A stretch of DNA of 64,000 bases from Nocardia exalbida NBRC 100660. GTDB taxonomy: Bacteria > Actinomycetota > Actinomycetes > Mycobacteriales > Mycobacteriaceae. The notes under the pieces were generated by a model. The model did no database searches and had not been told where the DNA came from. It saw only the letters and a list, made by a program, of their open reading frames with translations. Numbering within the stretch: position 1 is the stretch's first letter; each line of letters opens with the position of its first letter. Location of the stretch: assembly GCF_000308575.1 (NCBI RefSeq), contig NZ_BAFZ01000071.1, positions 1 through 64,000 of the forward strand, in the 5' to 3' direction. The translations under genes were made by a program, and so were the position numbers. This document shows, in pieces, positions 18,612 to 26,617 of this stretch.

Positions 18612-18637
18612 GCCGGAGCGTCGTGGCTTGCTCCGGC
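18612..18637 (+). terminator. Hairpin downstream of pgl
   Basis: Perfect 8-bp stem GCCGGAGC (18612-18619) with GCTCCGGC (18630-18637) and a 10-nt loop, 57 bp after the pgl stop. No T-run. Plausible operon terminator. Confidence 0.5.
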
Positions 18638-18677
18638 CCTCGCGGGGCAGCGGTGTCACTGCTGCCGAGCCCGGGAT

Positions 18678-18761
18678 ATCTCGTAAATTTGTCCGACACT
18701 GTGCCCGGCGGCCGAAAGAACACCGCCGGATAACGCAGCCGAACAGCGAAGTTTACGAGAT
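18678..18761 (+). promoter_or_regulatory. Long-spaced inverted repeat in the leader of the E1 gene
   Basis: ATCTCGTAAATTT (18678-18690) and AAGTTTACGAGAT (18749-18761) are inverted copies matching at 12 of 13 positions, 58 bp apart. The left arm contains TAAATT, a possible -10 hexamer; the right arm ends 9 bp before the GTG. Between them lies a perfect 7-bp hairpin (CCGGCGG 18705-18711 with CCGCCGG 18723-18729). This could be a paired operator or an RNA stem. Confidence 0.55.
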
Positions 18762-18770
18762 GATCGGTCG

Positions 18771-21074
18771 GTGACCGAGCAGGCAGTTGATCTGGACGAA
18801 CGGTGGCGCACCACCGTCACCGCACTTCGCCCGCGACCCGGCCGTCCGGTGGATCAGCCGGTCGTACCCGGCGTCGCGGTCACGGGTGCGGCGTGCCTGG
18901 AATTGTTCGACGCGCAAGCGACGAGCAGGCACCTCGACCTCGCGGCACGCCGCCTCGGCAGTGCCCGGCGCGGTTTCTACAGCATCGGATCGTCCGGTCA
19001 CGAGGGCAATGCCGCCCTGGCCGCCGCTGCGCGGACCACCGACCCCGCCCTGCTGCACTACCGCTCGGGAGCGTTCTTCGTGCACCGGGCCCGGCGCGTA
19101 CCCGGGCTCGACCCGATCCGGGACGTGCTGCTCGGCGTGGTCGCCGCGGCGGCGGACCCGATTTCCGGTGGGCGGCACAAGGTATTCGGCAGCGCTGCCG
19201 CCCACGTCATCCCCCAGACCTCGACCATCGCGTCGCATCTGCCCCGCGCGGTAGGTCTGGCGTTCGCGATCGATCGCGCGGCACGGCTCGGCGTCGCCGG
19301 TCCCTGGCCCGCCGACGCGGTGGTGCTGTGCAGTTTCGGCGACGCGTCGGCCAACCACTCCACCGCGGCCGGAGCGATCAATGCCGCGATTCATACGGCC
19401 GGGCAAGGGATTCCGATGCCGGTCCTGTTCGTCTGTGAGGACAACGGCATCGGGATCAGCGTCCCCACTCCCCCGGACTGGATCGAGCAGGCGTACGGCC
19501 ACCGCCCGGGTCTGGCCTACTTCCACGCGGAGGGCTGCGCCGCACTCGACGCGCTGACCACCGCCGACGCCGCCGTCCGGTGGGTGCGGGGTAGCCGCGC
19601 GCCCGCGTTCTTGCATCTGCGGACGGTGCGGCTGCTCGGTCACGCGGGCTCGGACGTCGAAACCGCCTACCGCCGTCCCGCCGACATCGCCGCCGATCTC
19701 GCTCGCGATCCGGTCCTGGCGACCGCACGGCTGCTGATCGAGTCCGGCGTAGCCACCCCCGCCGACCTGCTCGACCGATACGCCGACCTGGGCCGCCGCG
19801 TGGCCGCGACCGCCGAACTCGTTTCCACGGAGCCGAAACTCGCTTCGGCGGCGGCCGTGACCGCCCCGATCGGCCCCTACCGTCCGGCACTCGTGCGCGC
19901 CGACGTACTCCGGCGCGACAGCCGCGGAAATGCGGACATCGGCCACGCGATCGCCGACGTCGATGCGCCGTATCGTCGCAACGGCGCCGCGCAGGGTGAT
20001 CCGGCAACCCTGGCGCAGGCGATCAACGACACGCTCGCGAGCCTGCTGGCGCGCGACCGCGACGTGCTCGTCTTCGGGGAGGACGTCGGCCGCAAGGGTG
20101 GCGTATACGGCGTGACCAAGGGTTTGCAGCGGAGGTTCGGCGCCCGCCGCGTGTTCGACACCCTGCTGGACGAGCAGAGCGTCCTCGGGACCGCGCTGGG
20201 CTCGGCGCTGGCCGGATTCGTGCCGATCCCGGAGATCCAGTACCTGGCCTACCTGCACAACGCCGCCGATCAGATCCGCGGCGAAGCGGCCACGCTGTCC
20301 TTCTTCTCCGACGGCCGCTACCGGAATCCGATGGTGGTGCGGATCGCCGGATACGCCTACCAGAAGGGCTTCGGCGGCCATTTCCACAACGACAACTCGG
20401 TGGCCGCGCTGCGCGACATCCCCGGCGTCGTGCTCGCCTCCCCGTCGCGCGCCGACGACGCAGCCGCGATGCTGCGCACGTGCGTGTCTGCCGCCCGGGT
20501 GGACGGCAGAGTGTGCCTGTACCTCGAGCCCATCGCGCTGTATCACACCCGCGACCTGCACCATCCGGGCGATGACGGCTGGCTGGCCCGCCCGTCTCCT
20601 GACGAACACGTCGAGATCGGCCGTGCTCGGGTCTACGGCGACGGGGCCGACTTGACCCTGGTCGGCTTCGCCAACGGCGTGCCGATGAGCCTGCGCGCGG
20701 CACAGCGCTTGGCCCGGCTCGGGATCCGCGCGCGGGTGCTCGATCTGCGCTGGCTCGCTCCCCTGCCGGTGCACGATCTGCTGCGGCACGCACGCGCGAC
20801 CGGGCGGGTCCTCGTCGCGGACGAGACCCGGCGCAGCGGCGGTGTGTCGGAGGCGGTGTGCGCCGCGCTGATCGACGCCGGTTTCACCGGCAGGCTCGCG
20901 CGTGTGACCAGCGAGGACAGTTTCGTGCCGCTCGGTCCGGCCGCCGCGACGGTGCTACTCGACGAGGACCGCATCGAAGCCGCCGCCCTCCGGCTTCTAC
21001 GCGACGCGACCGGCGTGCAACCGCGGCGCGCCGGGGCCCGGCATTCCCCGGAATCCGATTCGACGGGGGAATAG
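18771..21074 (+). CDS. Fused alpha-beta 2-oxoacid dehydrogenase E1 component
   Basis: 767-residue protein joining both E1 subunits of a branched-chain or pyruvate-type 2-oxoacid dehydrogenase in one chain. The alpha half (about 60-370) shows HYRSG (96-100) and a ThDP site SFGDASANHS (GDA at 190-192, usually GDG) with CEDNGIGIS. The beta half (about 415-755) shows FGEDVGRKGGVYGVTKGL, DEQSVLGTALGSALAG and PEIQYLAYLHNAADQIRGE. It would decarboxylate a branched-chain 2-oxoacid and pass the acyl group to an E2. No E2 or E3 gene is in the window, so partners must lie elsewhere. GTG at 18771 is used; the right arm of an inverted repeat ends 9 bp before it. Confidence 0.9.
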   Translation: MTEQAVDLDERWRTTVTALRPRPGRPVDQPVVPGVAVTGAACLELFDAQATSRHLDLAARRLGSARRGFYSIGSSGHEGNAALAAAARTTDPALLHYRSGAFFVHRARRVPGLDPIRDVLLGVVAAAADPISGGRHKVFGSAAAHVIPQTSTIASHLPRAVGLAFAIDRAARLGVAGPWPADAVVLCSFGDASANHSTAAGAINAAIHTAGQGIPMPVLFVCEDNGIGISVPTPPDWIEQAYGHRPGLAYFHAEGCAALDALTTADAAVRWVRGSRAPAFLHLRTVRLLGHAGSDVETAYRRPADIAADLARDPVLATARLLIESGVATPADLLDRYADLGRRVAATAELVSTEPKLASAAAVTAPIGPYRPALVRADVLRRDSRGNADIGHAIADVDAPYRRNGAAQGDPATLAQAINDTLASLLARDRDVLVFGEDVGRKGGVYGVTKGLQRRFGARRVFDTLLDEQSVLGTALGSALAGFVPIPEIQYLAYLHNAADQIRGEAATLSFFSDGRYRNPMVVRIAGYAYQKGFGGHFHNDNSVAALRDIPGVVLASPSRADDAAAMLRTCVSAARVDGRVCLYLEPIALYHTRDLHHPGDDGWLARPSPDEHVEIGRARVYGDGADLTLVGFANGVPMSLRAAQRLARLGIRARVLDLRWLAPLPVHDLLRHARATGRVLVADETRRSGGVSEAVCAALIDAGFTGRLARVTSEDSFVPLGPAAATVLLDEDRIEAAALRLLRDATGVQPRRAGARHSPESDSTGE

Positions 21075-21121
21075 TGGAAATACAGTGAGGTGACGGTGAC
21101 CAGCAGTGGAAAGGACTCGCG

Positions 21122-21601
21122 ATGACCACGATGTCCATGCTCGGCGAGGTGCGGCCGGAGCACGAGCACACGACCGACGGCGATCTGGTGCTCCTGCACT
21201 ACCTGCGGTCGTTCCACAAGCCCGTACTGGACGTGTGGTCGGCGGCCACCGAGCGCGGCCAGCTCGCCCGCTGGCTCGGGGCCGTCTCCGGCGGCAACGG
21301 CAACCTCACCATCGAGTTGTTCGACGGTCCGGTCCCCGGCCCGGTCGCGGTGCGGGTCGACCACTGCCAGGCGCCGCACGAATTGGTCGTGCACATCGAC
21401 GGCTGCCTGCTCGAAGTCCGGATGACCCAAGTCGGCGTGGTCACCACCGTGGAACTGACCCGCCGCCACGTGGTCCCCGCCGACGCGGGGGCGATCGGCC
21501 CGCGCTGGCAGTACCTGCTCGACCGCCTCACCGCCTACCTCGATTTCCAACCGTTGCCCCGGTGGTCGGACTACCCGAAGCTGGCGGAGGAATACCGCTA
21601 G
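21122..21601 (+). CDS. SRPBCC/AHSA1-like small protein
   Basis: 159 residues, soluble. The segment LHYLRSFHKPVLDVWSAATERGQLARWLG is the typical first helix-strand of START/AHSA1-type (SRPBCC) domains, and the rest alternates strands ending in a long C-terminal helix region (WQYLLDRLTAYLDFQPLPRW). Such proteins bind hydrophobic ligands or act as Hsp90-activator-like factors; none can be assigned here. ATG at 21122 is preceded by GGAAAGGA. It lies 47 bp after the E1 gene on the same strand and may be co-transcribed. It converges on the next gene. Confidence 0.7.
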   Translation: MTTMSMLGEVRPEHEHTTDGDLVLLHYLRSFHKPVLDVWSAATERGQLARWLGAVSGGNGNLTIELFDGPVPGPVAVRVDHCQAPHELVVHIDGCLLEVRMTQVGVVTTVELTRRHVVPADAGAIGPRWQYLLDRLTAYLDFQPLPRWSDYPKLAEEYR

Positions 21602-21627
21602 GCCATCGAGCCGCCCGCCGGGCAGGT

Positions 21628-22230
21628 TCAGTAGAAGAACCCGGCGATGCCCCAGCCGGGACGCGCCTGCGCCTCCCGGATCCACTCGACGCAGGACTCG
21701 ATCGCGGCGAGGACCTCGTGGTCGACCTCCTCACGCTGCGGCGGCGTGGTCGACTCCCACTGCACGAGCGCTTCGGCGCACTGCTCGGGCGTCCATTCGC
21801 CGTAGCCGGGCAATTCATCCGGCTGCGGCAGCGACGGCGGCAGCGAGTGGTACATGAACGCGCGGACGCTCACCGCTTTGATGCCGAGTGTGGCCAGGCC
21901 GTCGTCGATGTGGTCGAGCCAGCGACCCCGGAACGCCGAGAAGTAGCGGTTGTCCACGAAGCGACCGTAGAACTGGCAGATCGTCTGATAGGCGTAGCCG
22001 TACTGGAAACCGTAGGCCGGGTCGAACGGACCGCCGTCCACGACGGCGCGCACCGCCTCGTAACGGGTGGGCGCGCCGGCCGCGATCTCGTCGGCGAACC
22101 AGTCGTCGTCGTGGGTCAGCTGGGCTTTGAACCGGCCGCCGATCATCCGCCGGAGCTTGTCGTCCCGAGACCCGATGGCGCCCTTGACCCTGTCCAGTTC
22201 GACGACGTAGATGCTCAGGCTATAACTCAT
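21628..22230 (-). CDS. Uncharacterised actinobacterial protein (starts MSYSLSIYVV)
   Basis: 200-residue soluble protein without signal or membrane segment. It is rich in aromatic residues (FQYGYAYQTICQFYGRFVDNRYF) and contains DFW-type acidic stretches. Its N-terminus MSYSLSIYVVELDRV and overall form resemble a family of unassigned actinobacterial proteins that I cannot name with certainty. The start is supported by TAATGT (complement of 22238-22243) ending 7 nt upstream, a leaderless arrangement. Function unknown. Confidence 0.75.
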   Translation of the reverse strand: MSYSLSIYVVELDRVKGAIGSRDDKLRRMIGGRFKAQLTHDDDWFADEIAAGAPTRYEAVRAVVDGGPFDPAYGFQYGYAYQTICQFYGRFVDNRYFSAFRGRWLDHIDDGLATLGIKAVSVRAFMYHSLPPSLPQPDELPGYGEWTPEQCAEALVQWESTTPPQREEVDHEVLAAIESCVEWIREAQARPGWGIAGFFY

Positions 22231-22237
22231 TCACCGA

Positions 22238-22243
22238 ACATTA
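22238..22243 (-). promoter_or_regulatory. -10 element, leaderless minus-strand gene
   Basis: Minus-strand TAATGT, 7 nt upstream of the ATG at 22230, with no Shine-Dalgarno sequence between. Confidence 0.5.
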
Positions 22244-22291
22244 GCGGTGCCCACCGACAACGAACATCGCTGAGCCCGAAGGCGTTTCACC

Positions 22292-23281
22292 TCAGGCCGG
22301 AAGCCGGGCCGGATGCGCGGCCAAGTGGGCGAGATGAGCGGTGAGCAACGCGTTCACCGGCTCGGTCCGCTCCAGCTGCACGAGGTGGCCCGCATCGCTG
22401 ATCTCGGTGACCGCCCGCAGGTCGGCGACGTGCTCACGCAGCGTGGCCAGCGGGTCGCGGCCACTGAAGCCTTCCATGTCGGGATCGCGGTCGCCGTACA
22501 GGAAATAGGCGGGCACAGCGACTTTCGCGTCCGCGTACTCGGCGGTGAGTTCCCAGTTGCGATCCAGGCTGCGATACCAGTTCAATCCGCCGGTGAAGCC
22601 GGTGCGTTCGAAATCTCGGGCGAGCACGTCCAGCTCGTCCGCGCCGAGCCAGCTCCACGGCAGCGCGGGCGCCTCCGGCAGCACATCGAGATAGCCGGTG
22701 CCCTCGGCCGGGAAGCGCCAGGTGTCCAGGTAATGGTAGTCGGCGCTGAGCGCGTAGTAGACGCGGGCCAGGAACTCCCGGGGACGCGCACCGAGTTCCG
22801 CATCCGCCACGCCCGGAGTCTGGAAGTAGTGCAGGTGCAGGAAGTGCCGCGCCGCGGCCTTCGCCCACAGCTGCGAGGGAGCACGCGGCGGACGTGGCGC
22901 GAACGGATTGTTCAAGACGATCACGCCGCGCACCCGCTCCGGGGCGCGCAATGCCAGTTCCCACACCAGTGCCGCGCCGAAGTCCAAGCCGACGAATACC
23001 GCCTGCTGCGCGCCGATGTCGTCGAGCAGAGCGAGCAGATCGCCGCAGACCGCGCGATTGGTGTACGCCTCGGGGTCGGCCGGGACGTCGGTGCGACCGT
23101 AGCCGCGCAGGTCCGGCGCGAGAGCTCGATACCCGGCGGCGGCGACCGCGGGAAGCTGGCGGTGCCAGATGTACCAGGTGTGCGGAAAGCCGTGGCAGAA
23201 GACCACCGGCTGCCCGGTTCCCTGCTCGGCGACGTGCATACGGACCCCGCCGGTCGTCACGAACCGATGCGTCAGCTCCAC
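22292..23281 (-). CDS. Epoxide hydrolase-like alpha/beta hydrolase
   Basis: 329-residue alpha/beta hydrolase of the soluble epoxide hydrolase branch. The oxyanion motif is HGFPHTWYIWH. The nucleophile elbow is VGLDFGAAL, with Asp as nucleophile, as in epoxide hydrolases and haloalkane dehalogenases. The acid residue lies in LYGDRDPDMEGF and the catalytic His in ISDAGHLVQLE. I place the start at GTG 23281 because GGAGG lies 5 nt upstream; a TTG four codons earlier is also open but would overlap that site. It is divergent from an SDR gene across a 54-bp region carrying a KstR-like box. It may open epoxides from lipid or xenobiotic oxidation. Confidence 0.9.
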   Translation of the reverse strand: MELTHRFVTTGGVRMHVAEQGTGQPVVFCHGFPHTWYIWHRQLPAVAAAGYRALAPDLRGYGRTDVPADPEAYTNRAVCGDLLALLDDIGAQQAVFVGLDFGAALVWELALRAPERVRGVIVLNNPFAPRPPRAPSQLWAKAAARHFLHLHYFQTPGVADAELGARPREFLARVYYALSADYHYLDTWRFPAEGTGYLDVLPEAPALPWSWLGADELDVLARDFERTGFTGGLNWYRSLDRNWELTAEYADAKVAVPAYFLYGDRDPDMEGFSGRDPLATLREHVADLRAVTEISDAGHLVQLERTEPVNALLTAHLAHLAAHPARLPA

Positions 23282-23297
23282 TCGGGCCTCCAAAACC

Positions 23298-23311
23298 TAG
23301 AACACGTTATC
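23298..23311. promoter_or_regulatory. KstR-like operator in divergent promoter
   Basis: TAGAACACGTTATC matches the KstR cholesterol-regulon consensus TNNAACNNGTTNNA at 7 of 8 fixed positions (last A is C). It sits between the epoxide hydrolase and SDR starts, in the -35 area of the SDR promoter whose -10 is TAATGT at 23321-23326. Confidence 0.5.
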
Positions 23312-23320
23312 GTTTCACGG

Positions 23321-23326
23321 TAATGT
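23321..23326 (+). promoter_or_regulatory. -10 element of SDR gene
   Basis: TAATGT (TANNNT) ends 9 nt before the GTG at 23336, giving a leaderless or near-leaderless transcript. Confidence 0.45.
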
Positions 23327-23335
23327 TCCGGTTTC

Positions 23336-24184
23336 GTGAGCGGAATACCCGAGAGGCTCGAAGGCAAGATCGCGGTGGTCACCGGCGCCAGCCGCGGCAT
23401 CGGCAAAGGGATCGCGCTGGAACTCGGTGCGGCGGGTGCCACGGTGTTCGTCACCGGACGCTCGGCGGCGCAGGGACGACTACCCGGCACCGTACACGCC
23501 ACGGCCGCGGAAATCGATGCCGCGGGCGGGGTCGGCATCCCGTTCGTGTGCGACCACCGCGACGACGACGCGGTGGAGCGGCTGTTCGAGCTGATCCGCA
23601 CCGAGCACGGCAGGCTGGACGTGCTGGTCAACAACGTCTACAACTCCCCCGCCGCGGCCCGATGGCTGGGCAAGCCGTTCTGGGAGGTGCCGCCCGCAGC
23701 GTGGGACGAGTCGGTCGACGTGGGCGTCCGGTCGCATTACGTGGCAAGCTATTTCGCCGCGCCGCTGTTGATCGCATCGGGCGGGCTGATCGCCAACATC
23801 TCCTCGCCGGGGGCGCGCAGGTACATGCACAACGCGGTGTACGGCGTCGCGAAATCCGCCCTGGACCGGCTCACCGCCGACATGGCGCACAACCTCGCGG
23901 GCACCGAGGTCACCGTGGTCTCGCTCTGGCCGGGCATCGTCGACACCGAACTGCTGCAACTGGTTCCGGCAGGCGCCGATGGCCGCAGGCTGGTCACGCT
24001 GCCCGGTGAGGGCACCTTCGACCTCGGCGACGCGCAGACGCCGCGCTTCACCGGCCGCGCCGTCGTCGCGCTCGCCACCGACGCGGGGCGTCGCTCCCGC
24101 ACCGGGTTGCCCTGGCCGGTAGCCGATCTCGCCGAGTACTACGGGTTCACCGATATCGACGGGCGCATCCCGCGCGTCGACTGA
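23336..24184 (+). CDS. Short-chain dehydrogenase/reductase, DHRS1-like
   Basis: 282-residue classical SDR. Cofactor motif TGASRGIGKGIALELG, structural NNVYN, catalytic Ser in NISSPGARRY and the YGVAKS Tyr/Lys pair. The region CDHRDDDAVERLF with VSLWPGIVDTELLQ is close to DHRS1-type reductases, whose human member reduces steroids. Substrate here is therefore guessed as a steroid or other ketone. GTG start at 23336. Divergent from the epoxide hydrolase with a shared KstR-like box, so both may belong to a sterol or lipid regulon. Confidence 0.9.
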   Translation: MSGIPERLEGKIAVVTGASRGIGKGIALELGAAGATVFVTGRSAAQGRLPGTVHATAAEIDAAGGVGIPFVCDHRDDDAVERLFELIRTEHGRLDVLVNNVYNSPAAARWLGKPFWEVPPAAWDESVDVGVRSHYVASYFAAPLLIASGGLIANISSPGARRYMHNAVYGVAKSALDRLTADMAHNLAGTEVTVVSLWPGIVDTELLQLVPAGADGRRLVTLPGEGTFDLGDAQTPRFTGRAVVALATDAGRRSRTGLPWPVADLAEYYGFTDIDGRIPRVD

Positions 24185-24190
24185 CTCCGT

Positions 24191-24562
24191 TCACAGCGCG
24201 CCGAGGAAGCGCTGCACCGAGCGCGACGGGACCGGTCTGGCCCGCCACGCCACGTACACGTGCGAGGGCGGTGCGTCGGGGATGTCCAGATAGACGACGC
24301 CGGGATGCGGCGCCCTGGTGCGCGCGAGATCGGGTACGACACCGATACCGCGGTCGGCCGCGACCAATTCGATCCATTCGTCGAAGTTCGTGCAGGTGAT
24401 GACGGCGCGGTCCGGGTCGACCGGCTGCCAGGACGCCGCATCGGTGGTGCCGGACACGGTGTTGACCACCAGCGGCCGACCGGCCAGATCGGACCAGGAC
24501 AGGCGGGGCGCGCTCGCCAGCGGCGAATGGGTGGCCACCGCGAGCACCCGCCGTTCCGTCGT
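24191..24562 (-). pseudogene. LysR-family regulator, C-terminal remnant
   Basis: The frame encodes only the second half of a LysR substrate-binding domain (ERRVLAVATHSPLAS, then the hallmark EWIELVAADRGIGVVPDLAR) and its end. The DNA-binding domain and first half are missing. The reading frame loses sense at about 24562, where it abuts a remnant of a divergently oriented MFS gene. LysR regulators normally sit divergent from the gene they control, so this looks like one deletion that removed both N-termini and the intergenic promoter. Confidence 0.75.
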
Positions 24563-24717
24563 CCGCGGGGTACGGGGCGGGACAGATCCTCGGGCCGGTG
24601 GCGGTGGCCCCGGTCCTCGGGACGTCCTATCCCGCCGCGTTCGCCATCGCCGCGGTCGTGCTCGGCGCGGCGACGCTCACGGCAGGCGTGGTGACCGCCG
24701 GGATCAGGCGAACTTGA
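24562..24717 (+). pseudogene. MFS transporter, C-terminal remnant (YbfB/YjiJ-like)
   Basis: About 51 codons with no start, reading AGYGAGQILGPVAVAPVLG then a last hydrophobic helix and a TGA at 24715-24717. This is a typical end of a 12-helix major facilitator; GQILGPV is reminiscent of YbfB/YjiJ transporters. It ends inside the tail of secG (14-bp overlap). Together with the LysR remnant it marks a deletion scar. Confidence 0.65.
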
Positions 24718-24937
24718 TCTCGAGGCCGATGCCGAGAATGGCGATCAACCAGATGACGCCGGTGAAGATGGTGACGCGGTCGAGGTTCTTCTCCACAACA
24801 GTGGACCCGGACAGGCTGGACTGCACGCCGCCGCCGAACAAGCTGGACAGACCTCCACCCTTGGCGCGGTGCAGCAGCACCAGCAGCACCAGCAGCACGC
24901 TGGTGATGATCAGGAGGATATCCAGGAACATCCGCAT
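24704..24937 (-). CDS. secG: Preprotein translocase subunit SecG
   Basis: 77-residue membrane subunit of the SecYEG export channel. Two hydrophobic helices (ILLIITSVLLVLLVLLH and IFTGVIWLIAILGIGL) flank the conserved cytoplasmic loop RAKGGGLSSLFGG. ATG at 24937 is chosen because TACACT (complement of 24945-24950) ends 7 nt upstream, making it leaderless; a second ATG two codons in is possible. It keeps the mycobacterial position between the pentose-phosphate cluster and tpi, although accessory genes now separate them. Confidence 0.95.
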   Translation of the reverse strand: MRMFLDILLIITSVLLVLLVLLHRAKGGGLSSLFGGGVQSSLSGSTVVEKNLDRVTIFTGVIWLIAILGIGLEIKFA

Positions 24938-24944
24938 GCCGGAC

Positions 24945-24950
24945 AGTGTA
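24945..24950 (-). promoter_or_regulatory. -10 element of leaderless secG
   Basis: Minus-strand TACACT, 7 nt before the secG ATG, with TTCGGT about 18 bp further upstream as a weak -35. Confidence 0.5.
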
Positions 24951-25008
24951 TGCGGTCGGGGCGACCGCACCGAATCAGGCACTCGGCAGCCGCGCGCAGG
25001 GCACCGCC

Positions 25009-26607
25009 CTAGCGCCGGTCGACCGCCACGAGGTGGGTGACCTGCTCCCCCTCGACGGCGCCGAACTTCGCGACGGCCTCTTCCCGCAGCTGATCCTGCG
25101 CGGTGAGCCGGACCTGGTGCTGGTGCATGTGCTCGGCCCAGGACCGCACGACGAACGCCTCGACATAACGGTCGATCACCCCGACGTCGCGATACAGGCG
25201 CCATTCCATCGCGCCGGTGCGCTGCCGCGACCGGCCGACGAAGGCCATGGCGGCGAGGAATTCCTCGACCTCTTCCGGCGGCACGTCGTAGCTGCGCAGA
25301 ATCAGCACCGGACCGTCGTCGGGATCGGGTTCCACCGCCAGTTGCGGCTCCGGCCAGAACGCCGAGGGCGTCAGGTCGAGCACCTCGGGATCGTTCCGGA
25401 TGGGCAGCCACACCGTGCTCACCGCGCAGAACGCGAGCAGCGCCGTGGCCCACAGCAGCGCGGGCACCGAGCCGATCGCGCCGGCGACCAGGCCCCAGAC
25501 CAGCGAGCCGATCGCCTGGCCACCCATGAACACCAGCAGATACACCGACAACCCGCGCGCACGCACCCAGGCGGGCAGCAGTAGCTGCATGGTCGAGTTC
25601 ATCGTGGACATCGCCAGCAGCCACGCCAGTCCCGCGAAGACCAGCAGCACCAATACCACCGGCACCACGCGCAGCAGCGCGGTGCCCGCCGTCGCCGACC
25701 CGAACAGGATCGCGGCGATGGTGAGCCGCTGCGTCGGGGTGAGCCATGCCCGCAACCGGGACAGCATCGCCGCGCCGAGCACCGCGCCGACGCCGAGCGC
25801 CCCGAGCATCAGACCGTACCCGGACGACGACAGCGCGAGGCGGTCGCGCGCGATCACCGGCAGCAGCGCCCAGACCGCGCTCGCGGGTGCGATGAACAGG
25901 ATCGACCGCAGCAGCACCCGGCGGATCGCGGGCGCCGCGCGGATGAAGCGGGTGCCCGCCTGCAACGCCGCCAGCGGGCGCTCGGTGGGCAGGCGCCGGT
26001 CGATCGCAGGCCTGCGCCAGACCGTCAGGACGGCGACGATCCCGACGAACGACACCGCGTTCAGCGCGAACACCAGCGTCGGCCCGGACAACGAGACCAG
26101 CGCGCCGGCCAGCGCGGGACCGACCGCCCTGCCGATGTTGATGTTCATGCTGCCCAGCGCGGAGGCCGCCGGGATCTGCTCGCGCGAGACCAGTTCGGGC
26201 TGGATCGCCTGCCAGGCCGGGGCGGTCAGCGCCTGCCCGCAACCGAGCAGGAACAACAAGGTGAGCAGCACCCCGGGGGTGGTGTGACCCGTCGCCGTCG
26301 ACACGGCGAGCAGCGCGGCCAGCGCCGCCATCGCGGACTGGGCGCCGAGCAGCAGCCTGCGCCGGTCCACGAGGTCGGCGATCACCCCGGACGGGATGGC
26401 CAGCAGCATCACCGGCAGCGTGATGGCGGTCTGCACGAACGACACCAGCACCGCGGCGTTGGGCTGGTCGACCATGATCCACTGCGCGCCGACGGTCTGC
26501 ATCCAGGTGCCTAGATTCGACACCAGCTGCGCCACCCACAGCGCGCGGTACACCGGTGATCGCAGCGGCGCCCAAGTGGAAATCGGGGTCGTCGCGGCTG
26601 TCGTCAC
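25009..26607 (-). CDS. MFS exporter with C-terminal monooxygenase-like domain
   Basis: 532-residue transporter of the transmembrane secretion effector (MFS_3, EntS-like) type, predicted to export a siderophore, drug or metabolite. Residues 1-410 hold about twelve helices, beginning YRALWVAQLVSNLGTWMQTVGAQW, with the MFS loop DLVDRRRLLLG after helix 2. The last 100 residues (VLILRSYDVPPEEVEEFL to the end) form a soluble ferredoxin-like domain similar to antibiotic-biosynthesis monooxygenases, a known accessory domain in this subfamily. Start ATG at 26607. It follows the EamA gene on the same strand by 10 bp, so the two exporters form an operon. Confidence 0.9.
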   Translation of the reverse strand: MTTAATTPISTWAPLRSPVYRALWVAQLVSNLGTWMQTVGAQWIMVDQPNAAVLVSFVQTAITLPVMLLAIPSGVIADLVDRRRLLLGAQSAMAALAALLAVSTATGHTTPGVLLTLLFLLGCGQALTAPAWQAIQPELVSREQIPAASALGSMNINIGRAVGPALAGALVSLSGPTLVFALNAVSFVGIVAVLTVWRRPAIDRRLPTERPLAALQAGTRFIRAAPAIRRVLLRSILFIAPASAVWALLPVIARDRLALSSSGYGLMLGALGVGAVLGAAMLSRLRAWLTPTQRLTIAAILFGSATAGTALLRVVPVVLVLLVFAGLAWLLAMSTMNSTMQLLLPAWVRARGLSVYLLVFMGGQAIGSLVWGLVAGAIGSVPALLWATALLAFCAVSTVWLPIRNDPEVLDLTPSAFWPEPQLAVEPDPDDGPVLILRSYDVPPEEVEEFLAAMAFVGRSRQRTGAMEWRLYRDVGVIDRYVEAFVVRSWAEHMHQHQVRLTAQDQLREEAVAKFGAVEGEQVTHLVAVDRR

Positions 26608-26617
26608 TCGCCGAAGC

